Position numbers and translations under genes: made by a program. Positions 23,503 through 30,274 of a stretch of DNA of 53,001 nucleotides are shown here, in pieces; the first letter of the stretch is position 1; each line of letters starts with the position of its first letter. The notes below the pieces were generated by a model. The model worked only from the letters and a program-made list of their open reading frames with translations, was not told the DNA's origin and searched no databases. Source of the DNA: Bacteroidales bacterium. GTDB lineage: Bacteria > Bacteroidota > Bacteroidia > Bacteroidales > P3. Location: NCBI GenBank assembly GCA_017962615.1, contig JAGCUZ010000001.1:1-53001 (forward strand). Reading direction: 5' to 3'.

Positions 23503-24369
23503 GTGACAACGAAGAAACTCATAGTAGTCGTAGGTCCCACGGCGGCAGGCAAGACCGCCTACGCCGTACGCCTCGCGCAGGAGCTCGGCACGGAGATTGT
23601 GTCGTGCGACTCGCGTCAGTTCTACCGCGAGCTCGACATAGGCGTGGCACGCCCCTCGCCCGACGAGCTGCAGGCCGCCAAGCACCATTTCATAGCTTGC
23701 CGCAGCATCACCGAAGGCTACGACGCCTACCGCTACAGCGAGGACGCCCTGCAGAAGATTGCCGAGCTGCACCGCAGCCACGACAGCGTGATAGCCGTGG
23801 GCGGCTCGGGACTGTACATCGACGCCCTCTGCCACGGCATAGCACAGATGCCCGACCCCACGCCCGAGCTGAGGCAGCAGCTGCAGCAACAGCTGCGCGA
23901 CGAAGGCATAGAGAGCCTGCGGCGGCAGCTCAAACTGCTCGACCCCGAGTACTACCAGCGCGTCGACCTTGCCAACCCCGCACGGCTGCAGCGGGCGCTC
24001 GAGGTGTGCCTCACCACCGGCGAGCCCTACAGCAAGGTGATAAACCAGACACTGCAGTCACGCCCCTTCGCCGTGGAGACCATAGGCATAAGCCGCGAAC
24101 GCGACGAGCTGCGGCATCGCATCGACACGAGGGTTGACCGGATGATGGCCGACGGACTGCTCGACGAGGTGCGGAGCCTCCTGCCCTACCGCCACCTGCA
24201 AACCCTCAACACCGTTGGCTACAAAGAGCTTATGGAGTACCTCGACGGCCGCTGCACCCACCCCGACGCCGTGCTGCGCATCAAACAGCACACCTGGCAG
24301 TACGCCAAGAAACAGCTCACCTGGCTCCACCGCAACCCCGCCATCACCTGGCTCCCCGGATTATCCTAA
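23503..24369 (+). CDS. miaA: tRNA dimethylallyltransferase MiaA
   Basis: MiaA transfers a dimethylallyl group to A37 of tRNAs that read codons beginning with U, the first step toward ms2i6A. The 288-residue protein has the P-loop GPTAAGKT at residues 11-18, the DSRQFYREL segment, the GGSGLY motif and the YAKKQLTWL C-terminal signature. The start is a GTG: no ATG fits, and the protein begins at the expected place just before the P-loop. It lies 12 bases after the cca stop, giving a tRNA-maturation pair. Confidence 0.95.
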   Translation: MTTKKLIVVVGPTAAGKTAYAVRLAQELGTEIVSCDSRQFYRELDIGVARPSPDELQAAKHHFIACRSITEGYDAYRYSEDALQKIAELHRSHDSVIAVGGSGLYIDALCHGIAQMPDPTPELRQQLQQQLRDEGIESLRRQLKLLDPEYYQRVDLANPARLQRALEVCLTTGEPYSKVINQTLQSRPFAVETIGISRERDELRHRIDTRVDRMMADGLLDEVRSLLPYRHLQTLNTVGYKELMEYLDGRCTHPDAVLRIKQHTWQYAKKQLTWLHRNPAITWLPGLS

Positions 24370-24435
24370 AGACCCACCCTGACACGCACATGTCGCATAC
24401 CTGACGGCACACCACCGCAGGGTCAACGCCGACAA

Positions 24436-24471
24436 CCAGCCAATGAATTGGCCGGCCATCTTTGTCATGCC
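24436..24471. repeat. Double-hairpin intergenic repeat, copy 2
   Basis: This 36-base block matches 83-118 with three substitutions, including one that breaks a base pair in the first hairpin. The second hairpin differs: a short GCCGT/ACGGC stem follows at 24474-24489 in place of ATGCCTC/GAGGCAT. The two copies are in the same orientation about 24 kb apart. Confidence 0.75.
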
Positions 24472-24566
24472 ACGCCGTGTCAAAACGGCAACATCAGGCT
24501 TTAACGGCAATATTTAGCAATATTTAGTAACAATACACTGTTGTTCAATACTTTATCATTACAATT

Positions 24567-24676
24567 CAAAACCCGCACAAAATTCGCGCAGACCCCGATT
24601 TTGGCATATTTTTCGTAAAGCGTAAGTATATAGATGATAAGGAGTTGGTGGGACCAACTCCTTATCATCTATATAC
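24567..24676 (-). repeat. Dispersed palindromic element, copy 1
   Basis: At its right end is a perfect 24-bp inverted repeat: 24626-24649 pairs with 24653-24676 around GGG. The flank at 24567-24625 contains TTACG-type and CCGATTTTGG motifs. The reverse complement of the whole block aligns with 46779-46877, including the hairpin core, the CTATATACTTACG segment, CCAAAATCGG and a terminal GTTTTG. It could be a small non-autonomous mobile element, a bidirectional terminator or a structured RNA. Confidence 0.8.
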
Positions 24677-24752
24677 CTTCTTTATACCTACACTTTATTA
24701 CGGCTGGAAACAGGGGGAATTTAGGGTCGGATTGGAGGCATTTCGGATTTGA

Positions 24753-25638
24753 GTGGAGGACTTTTTGAGAGTAGTTGGGGAACGTTTGGGATTTGGAGGG
24801 CCCCGCATGGCCTCGTCCATGGGCGAAGGACTGTCGCTGACCGCCGTGGCACGCGCCAGGACGGGCAAACAATGGCTGCAGTTCGACGGCGACGAGAACA
24901 AACGGCTCTTCCCCTACATAGAGTGGCTGCCGAGCCGCAGCGCGACACCGCGCGAGACGCACCGCGTGTTCTGGCACTGCCGCTGGCGCAAGGACGACAA
25001 CTTCTGGAAAGAGAACCAGCCCGGCACACTGTGGAACTGCAAATGCGACTGGGAACAGACCGATGACACTATAACTCCCGATAACCCCGACACCGATCGC
25101 TCCCTCTCTGGTCTGGACGGAAATCCCGCCACGACCGGACAACTGTTTACTGACCGACACCCATACTTCAAAAATGTACAGGGAAATAGAAAAACGAAGG
25201 AATTGATAGAGAAGAAGGCTGGTGATATATCACAGCCTTGGGCTATATCCCGGGCAAAAGGATTATTGGAAAAAACTACGACATGCACTGTTATGGGTAA
25301 ATCTTATACCGTAAACTTTATCTCTCAAGGTATATCGAAGGCTGCTCAATCAATGAACGGAACAAGAGATTTTTGGCTAAAAAACGAGTTCCTTCCACAT
25401 ATTACTAATTATATTAGCAATGCCGATTGTCAAGGAAGGAAAAAGAGCGACAGTGGACACAATACTCGGAAACAGACTATAAAAAACAGACTATTTTTAT
25501 TACTTCATGACCACGTTGCCCAATGGAAATAATGTGTATATACACCTTGGTCGATACAAGGCGGACCACCCTAAAGCCGGGGAATTTTATTTTTATACAA
25601 TAACGAAAAATTTACCAGAAGACATTGAAACGTTGTAA
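24753..25638 (+). pseudogene. Phage minor head protein fragment with nuclease-like C-terminus, frameshifted
   Basis: The N-terminal part reads ARARTGKQW, then YIEWLPSRSA-PRE-H, DDNFWKENQPGTLWNCKC. This is the zinc-binding-like end of SPP1 gp7/Mu F-type minor head proteins; the larger upstream part is missing. The rest resembles the phage-associated nuclease domains (Barnase/EndoU/RelE-like) often fused to such proteins. The first frame stops at 25532, but the next frame continues with FMTTLPNGNNVYIHLGRY and ends at 25638. The break maps to a six-A run at 25481-25486; one A fewer restores a single frame. It is either a real mutation or a sequencing error. Confidence 0.65.
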
Positions 25639-25700
25639 TAAGGCTTACGCAAACCAGGCGACCCCCTTATTTCAACGTTTCGGTTTGCAAAATTACAACT
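25633..25700. other. Imperfect inverted repeat after the head-protein fragment
   Basis: TTGTAA and GCAAACC at 25633-25656 reappear inverted as GGTTTGC and TTACAA at 25684-25700. On the minus strand the right arm reads TAATTTTG, a match to the -7 box, but no gene follows it in that direction. This 98-base gap holds no other feature that I can see. Confidence 0.4.
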
Positions 25701-25736
25701 TTTTTTTTAAACTGACAAAATATTTTTTCAATTATC

Positions 25737-25871
25737 ATGGAAATTCAAGACTTCAGCAAGCATCTCGAGGGCTTGGAAGCGGCCGTAAAAAGGCAGCTTG
25801 AACGCGACTTGCCCAAAAAATTGGGCAACATCGCCGTGCGCTTGTTCAAGGAGAATTTCCAGCGTGAAGGC
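25737..25871 (+). pseudogene. 5' fragment of a phage virion morphogenesis (G-like) gene
   Basis: The first 45 codons read MEIQDFSKHL...ERDLPKKLGNIAVRLFKENFQREG. This fits the start of Mu-like virion morphogenesis/tail completion proteins, in which an amphipathic helix precedes a KFF-NFR-EGF motif. After codon 45 the frame runs into unrelated sequence that is the reverse complement of another phage gene. It directly follows the head-protein fragment, as F and G do in Mu-like phages. Confidence 0.55.
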
Positions 25872-25874
25872 CCC

Positions 25875-26024
25875 GGCGCGCAGCCTCACGCCGCTAAGCT
25901 CAAGCCCGTCGAGGTCGACGGTGCACCCGTCGCCATCCACCTTCACCACCTTGGCAATGTGGAGCATGTCGCGCGTGGGTATCAGGCGGCGGAACATTCG
26001 TGCTATTTCTGTGGCGTTTTCCAT
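25875..26024 (-). pseudogene. 5' fragment of a phage baseplate-type gene
   Basis: On the minus strand the first 50 codons read MENATEIARMFRRLIP, then AKVVKVDGDGCTVDL and SGVRLRA. This fits the N-terminus of small baseplate/tail proteins found in Bacteroidota prophages (I-P-, A-V--VD----T-DV---, -VRLRA). The match ends at 25875, where the plus-strand G-like fragment begins head to head. Assignment is by pattern only. Confidence 0.45.
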
Positions 26025-26033
26025 TTTTATTCG

Positions 26034-26041
26034 TATCTTTG
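26034..26041 (+). promoter_or_regulatory. -7 promoter box for the small secreted protein
   Basis: TATCTTTG matches TAnnTTTG exactly and ends 16 bases before the ATG at 26058. It shows the small gene has its own promoter inside the prophage scar. Confidence 0.75.
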
Positions 26042-26057
26042 CAAAAAATTTCGTGCT

Positions 26058-26468
26058 ATGTTTAAGCGCTGTTTAATCGTTGTTTTAATGCTTGCAGGAG
26101 TGTGCTGCGCCCAGGGGCAAAGGGAAGGCAATCTTAATATTGATTATGATGCACAAACATGGACTTCTTGGTCGGGTAATAGGATTATTTCCCTGTGGGG
26201 TACCGTTTATGTTGTAAAGCCAGGCGAACAGGCAGACTTGGATGTCAGGATTGTTAAGGATTACAATTATTCTGATATTGATGTTTACATTACAGACAAA
26301 ATCAAACCGGAAAAGAAACAATGGCGTTTTGTCAGTTCAAGAGAAGATGCAGATTTTTCTATACGGTTTGTTACCAAGGATGAACATTTCACAGTACGCT
26401 TTATATCGTTCAAGGAGTGGAATGAATGGTGGCACAGTAGCGGTCTACCTATAATATATGGTGATTAA
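26058..26468 (+). CDS. Small secreted protein with DUF6150-like beta repeats
   Basis: This 136-residue protein has a clear signal peptide (KRCLIVVLMLAGVCCAQ). The mature part consists of short alternating strands of a recurring type: VYVVKPGEQADLDVRIV, YSDIDVYIT, ADFSIRFV, HFTVRFI. This looks like the DUF6150 family of Bacteroidota, whose function is unknown. I chose the ATG at 26058 because it opens the signal peptide and follows the promoter box; an upstream in-frame ATG belongs to the phage fragment. The gene sits between two minus-strand phage fragments and is oriented against them. It appears intact. Confidence 0.65.
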   Translation: MFKRCLIVVLMLAGVCCAQGQREGNLNIDYDAQTWTSWSGNRIISLWGTVYVVKPGEQADLDVRIVKDYNYSDIDVYITDKIKPEKKQWRFVSSREDADFSIRFVTKDEHFTVRFISFKEWNEWWHSSGLPIIYGD

Positions 26469-26475
26469 TGGCATA

Positions 26476-26787
26476 TCATGAGAGTTTGTGCCCAAGTTTA
26501 ATTTTACGTGTGCCGCCCGAGCTGCTGTAACTGGTCTCGGTGCCGGTGACGTAGTAGTTGCCGTCTTTGGCAGGGCAGTCGGCATCGTGCAGGCGCACGG
26601 TGTCGGTGGGTTTCACGTATGGTATCAGCCAAGCGGTGAAGCTACCTTCATAGCCGTCGAACGAGCGGCGGCGGTACTCCGCCTCGGCTATCTTTATAGC
26701 ATCTGCTTTATTTTGAGATGGAGATGGGATTGTTATTTTTTCCCCACCTTGCGTTCCGTATGTTACAGTTTCTGGTTTGCCTTCTGG
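26476..26787 (-). pseudogene. 3' fragment of a phage baseplate hub (late control D-like) gene
   Basis: On the minus strand the readable end is VTYGTQGGEKITIP, ADAIKIAEAEYRRRSFDGYEGSFTAWLIPYVKPTDTVRLHD, then DGNYYVTGTETSYSSSGGTRKIKLGHKL. The order YEG, high P-V-P-D-V-L-D and G-Y-V-G-E then R-I-LG-KL is typical of the C-terminus of gp27/gpD-like hub proteins. The upstream part is missing and its frame degrades toward the dnaG promoter. It stops 7 bases after the end of the opposite-strand small gene. Confidence 0.55.
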
Positions 26788-26876
26788 AGGGGTTGAGGAG
26801 AAGCTTTGGTGGGGTTGGGAAAGAGATCGGGATTGTTGCAAGAAGTTTTTTTCGGGACATGTGGATTATTTTTCGT

Positions 26877-26884
26877 ATCTTTGC
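26877..26884 (+). promoter_or_regulatory. -7 promoter box of dnaG
   Basis: TATCTTTG matches TAnnTTTG. It lies 62 bases upstream of the dnaG ATG at 26947. A T-rich run at 26846-26853 is at a possible -33 distance but lacks the exact TTTG. Confidence 0.7.
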
Positions 26885-26946
26885 ATTTTGCAACTTGCGG
26901 TGCCGGGGAAGGGCACTGCAAGGGTTGTGTTTTGGATAACAGAGAG

Positions 26947-28950
26947 ATGATTACGCGGGAGACCAAAGACAAAATCATGGAAGCCGTCCACATCGAGGAT
27001 GTGGTGGGCGATTTTGTGTCGTTGAAGAAACGCGGTGCCAACCACATAGGGTGCTGCCCGTTCCACAACGAGAAGACCCCGTCGTTCTATGTGTCGCCGT
27101 CGAAAGGCATATTCAAATGCTTCGGATGCGGGAAGGCGGGCGATGCCGTGACCTTCGTGATGGAGCACGAGCACTACACCTACCCCGAGGCGTTGCAGTA
27201 CCTGGCCAAGAAATACAACATAGAGGTCGAGGAGGAGCAGATGACTCCCGAGCAGAAGGAGCGCAACAACGAGCGCGACGCGCTGTTTCACGTGTCGGAG
27301 TTTGCGCAGAAGTACTTCGCCGACCTGCTGTTCAACGACGAGATGGGGCGCGCCGTGGGTCTCAGCTACTTCCACAACCGCGGCATGAGCGACGAGATTA
27401 TCAAGACCTTCGGGTTGGGCTACTGCCTGGAGGAGCGCGACAACTTCACCAAGAAGGCCAAGGCCGAGGGCTACTCGGACAAGGTGTTGGAGAAGAGCGG
27501 CCTTACTATATATAAGGAGGGGGGCAAGTGCTACGACCGATTCAGGGGTCGCGTGATGTTCCCCATATACAGCATAAGCGGGCGCGTACTGGGCTTCTCG
27601 GGGCGCATCCTGTCGAAGGAGGCGCAGGCTGCGAAGTACGTGAACTCGCCCGACTCGGAGATTTACGACAAGAGCCACACGCTGTACGGCATCTACCAGG
27701 CCAAGAGCGCCATAAGCAAAGAAGGCAAGTGCTACCTGGTGGAGGGCAACGTGGACGTGGTGTCGATGCACCAGTCGGGCGTGTGCAACACGGTGGCCTC
27801 GTGCGGCACGTCGCTGACGGTGGAGCAGATACGCCTGATAAAGCGTTACACGCCCAACGTGACGGTGGTGTACGACGGCGACAAGGCCGGCATCAAGGCC
27901 ACGATACGCGCCACCGACCTGCTGTTTGCCGAGGGGATGCACGTGTCGATGGTGCTGTTTCCCGACGACGACGACCCCGACAGCTACGCCCAGAAATACG
28001 GCTCGACGAAGCTGCAGGAATACCTGCGCGAGCACGAGGACAACTTCATCATATACAAGACCAAGACGCTGGTGGCCGACTACAAGCGCGACCCCATCAA
28101 GAAGGCCGAGGTGGTGAGGGAGATAGTGCAGACCATTGCCCTGGTGCCCGACCTGCTGGAGCGCACGGAATACGTGAGCCAGTGCGCGGCGCTGATGCAG
28201 ATGCCCGAGCAGACGCTGAACAACGAGCTGGCCAAAATAATAAGCGCCAACAAGCGCAAGGCCTACGAGAAGCAGCACCCGCAGGAGTCCAAGCCCGCCG
28301 AGGGTCAGGAGCAGCCTCCAGTGCAAGGCACCGCCGAGGAGGTGGCCGACAAGGTAGCCCCCACCGAGGAGCAGCGTGCCGCGCAGCAGGCCGCGCAGAC
28401 CGGCGACGAGGAGGAGGCCCGTCTCATCAAGCTGCTGCTGAACCACGGCCGCGACAAGGTTAAAGTCAAGACTCCCAAAGAGGACGGCAGCACCGAGGTG
28501 AACGAGTACTACGCGGCGGCGGTGATAATAGGCTTGCTGAAGGATGACGACATCACGCTGAAAAACCCCGTGTACAGCACTATATTCGACACCTGCAAGG
28601 AGCAGCTGCTGAAGGGCGAGGTGCTGGGTGGCGACTACTTCATACAGCACGACGACCCAGAGGTGCGCAACGCCGCCATATCGCTGATGATCGACACCTA
28701 CAAGCTCAGCGACCTGTGGCAGGAGAAGAGCGTGCACATACCCAGCGAGGACGAACGGCTGCTGCCCGACGTCATGGAGACCGTCAATTCATATAAACTG
28801 CAGCAGGTGAATGCGAAGATTGACGAGATAGACAGCCAGCTGAAGAGCGAGAACAACGCCGACGACACCGACATATTGATAGCAAAGAAGATGCAATATC
28901 AGAAACTAAAACGCGACATCTGCACCCTGCTCAACCGCGTAATATGCTGA
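26947..28950 (+). CDS. dnaG: DNA primase DnaG
   Basis: DnaG makes the RNA primers for DNA replication. The 667-residue protein has the CHC2 zinc finger with ligands C37, H40, C58 and C61 (CPFH and CFGC). It has a Toprim core with YLVEGNVDV (glutamate near 266) and VVYDGDKAG (near 309), and a C-terminal helical domain that binds the helicase in this family. A Glu/Pro/Ala-rich linker lies at about 445-490. The longer open frame starts upstream at 26806, but the family begins at MITRETKDKI and the promoter box lies in between, so 26947 is the start. The next gene follows after 25 bases. Confidence 0.96.
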   Translation: MITRETKDKIMEAVHIEDVVGDFVSLKKRGANHIGCCPFHNEKTPSFYVSPSKGIFKCFGCGKAGDAVTFVMEHEHYTYPEALQYLAKKYNIEVEEEQMTPEQKERNNERDALFHVSEFAQKYFADLLFNDEMGRAVGLSYFHNRGMSDEIIKTFGLGYCLEERDNFTKKAKAEGYSDKVLEKSGLTIYKEGGKCYDRFRGRVMFPIYSISGRVLGFSGRILSKEAQAAKYVNSPDSEIYDKSHTLYGIYQAKSAISKEGKCYLVEGNVDVVSMHQSGVCNTVASCGTSLTVEQIRLIKRYTPNVTVVYDGDKAGIKATIRATDLLFAEGMHVSMVLFPDDDDPDSYAQKYGSTKLQEYLREHEDNFIIYKTKTLVADYKRDPIKKAEVVREIVQTIALVPDLLERTEYVSQCAALMQMPEQTLNNELAKIISANKRKAYEKQHPQESKPAEGQEQPPVQGTAEEVADKVAPTEEQRAAQQAAQTGDEEEARLIKLLLNHGRDKVKVKTPKEDGSTEVNEYYAAAVIIGLLKDDDITLKNPVYSTIFDTCKEQLLKGEVLGGDYFIQHDDPEVRNAAISLMIDTYKLSDLWQEKSVHIPSEDERLLPDVMETVNSYKLQQVNAKIDEIDSQLKSENNADDTDILIAKKMQYQKLKRDICTLLNRVIC

Positions 28951-28975
28951 ACGGCACAACCAATCACACATCATC

Positions 28976-30274
28976 ATGGACACAAAGGAAGACGAGAGAC
29001 TACAGCAAATAAAGAACCGGTACGACATAGTGGGCAACGACCCGCGCCTGATGCTGGCACTCAGCAAAGCGGTGCAGGTGGCGCCCACCAACCTCAGCAT
29101 CCTCATCACCGGAGAGAGCGGCGTTGGAAAGGACGTCTTCTCGCGCATAATACACGACAACAGTCTGCAAAGCAACGCCAAGAAAGGCCACGGACTGGTG
29201 AGCGTGAACTGCGGCGCCATACCCGAAGGCACCATGGAGAGCGAGCTGTTCGGCCACGTGAAGGGAGCCTTCACCGGAGCTGAGAAAGACCGCAAAGGCT
29301 ATTTCGAGGAGGCCGACAACGGCACGATATTCCTCGACGAGGTGGGCGAACTGCCCCTCTCGACCCAGGTGAAGCTGCTGCGCGTGCTGGAGAACGGCGA
29401 GATAATGCCCGTGGGCGCGTCGGTGGCCAAGAAGGTGAACGTGCGCGTGGTGGCCGCCACCAACATCGACATAGTGAAAGCCGTGAGGGAGGGCAAGTTC
29501 AGGGAAGACCTATACTACCGCCTGAACCAGATATCAATATATATACCGCCCCTGCGCGAGCGGCAGGAAGACATACCGCTGCTGTTCAGAAAGTTCTCGG
29601 CCGACATAGCCGAGCGCTACGGCATGCGCCCCATAGTGCTGACCGACGACGGCAAGGAATACATGAAACGATACCCGTGGTACGGCAACATACGCGAACT
29701 GAAGAACATAACCGAGCAGATTGCCGTGCTTGAGCAGGAGCGCACCATAAGCCGCGCCATACTGCTGAACTACCTGCAGTACGTGCCCGAAGAGAAGATG
29801 CCCGCCGTGGTGTCGCCTATGGACAACCCGCAGAACGGCGGCGGAAGCATATCCGACCGCGAGCTGCTGCTCAAGGCGCTGACCATGGGACAGATGATAA
29901 ACGAGATGCGCGGCGAGATACAAGACCTGCGCAACATAATAGCCCAGCTTGCCCACGGCAACATAGAGCCGCTGCCGCAGCACGAGGCCGCCACGATAGG
30001 CAACCGGCATGTACCCGAACCTGCCCCCATGGAGCTGCATCAGCCTGAATACAAGGACTTGAGGATACGCCAGGGCAACCCCGACGAGTACGAAGAGTTC
30101 CAGGAGTCGGAGGTGATAGAAGAGGAGCCGCTGGCCCTGTACCAGCGCGAACGCGCCGCCATCATCAAATCGCTTGAGCGCAACAAAGGGCGTCGCAAGG
30201 CCACGGCTGCCGAACTCGGCATATCGGAACGCACGCTGTACCGCAAAATAAAAGAATACGGCATAGATGCTTAG
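28976..30274 (+). CDS. Sigma-54-type AAA+ activator lacking a receiver domain
   Basis: This 432-residue bacterial enhancer-binding protein would activate sigma-54 RNA polymerase. It starts almost directly with the AAA+ domain: Walker A GESGVGKD (about 45-52), the sigma-54-contacting GAFTGA loop (about 98-103), Walker B TIFLDEVGEL (about 117-126), and RLREDI-type arginine motifs (LRERQEDIPLL). A polar, partly coiled region of about 130 residues follows, then a Fis-type helix-turn-helix at the C-terminus (ATAAELGISERTLYRKIKEY). There is no N-terminal receiver or sensor domain, so control must come from elsewhere. Its last 8 bases overlap the aroA start. Confidence 0.9.
   Translation: MDTKEDERLQQIKNRYDIVGNDPRLMLALSKAVQVAPTNLSILITGESGVGKDVFSRIIHDNSLQSNAKKGHGLVSVNCGAIPEGTMESELFGHVKGAFTGAEKDRKGYFEEADNGTIFLDEVGELPLSTQVKLLRVLENGEIMPVGASVAKKVNVRVVAATNIDIVKAVREGKFREDLYYRLNQISIYIPPLRERQEDIPLLFRKFSADIAERYGMRPIVLTDDGKEYMKRYPWYGNIRELKNITEQIAVLEQERTISRAILLNYLQYVPEEKMPAVVSPMDNPQNGGGSISDRELLLKALTMGQMINEMRGEIQDLRNIIAQLAHGNIEPLPQHEAATIGNRHVPEPAPMELHQPEYKDLRIRQGNPDEYEEFQESEVIEEEPLALYQRERAAIIKSLERNKGRRKATAAELGISERTLYRKIKEYGIDA

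Larger units (their letters stand above)
24370..24752. other. Intergenic region holding two dispersed repeat elements
   Basis: No gene is visible in these 383 bases after miaA. They hold the hairpin repeat near 24436, a tandem CAATATTTAG doublet near 24513-24532, and the long palindromic element at 24567-24676. The stretch then runs into the prophage remnant. Confidence 0.6.
24753..26787. mobile_element. Decayed, rearranged Mu-like prophage remnant
   Basis: Four fragments resemble neighbouring genes of Mu-like phages of Bacteroidota. On the plus strand are a minor head protein (F-like) and the start of a virion morphogenesis protein (G-like). On the minus strand are the end of a baseplate hub protein and the start of a baseplate protein. 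Everything between these groups in a normal phage is missing, and the groups face each other. No integrase, transposase or phage end was found. An intact small gene (26058-26468) lies inside. Identification rests on motif recognition, not on a search. Confidence 0.65.

Noticed and set aside
22018-23889. A 623-codon minus-strand frame opposite cca and miaA
   Set aside because: Both plus-strand genes have conserved catalytic motifs; the antisense frame has none.
24676-24752. Further upstream part of the phage head gene
   Set aside because: None of the frames gave recognisable head-protein motifs before about 24825, so the missing N-terminal part is not present here.
25737-26468. A single 243-residue fusion protein spanning the phage fragment and the small secreted protein
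   Set aside because: An internal promoter box, a signal peptide starting at 26058 and the reversed phage sequence between show two unrelated units that happen to share a frame.
26866-28737. A 623-codon minus-strand frame opposite dnaG
   Set aside because: It is rich in Val/His/Leu without domains and lies wholly under a clear dnaG. Its end runs into the dnaG promoter.
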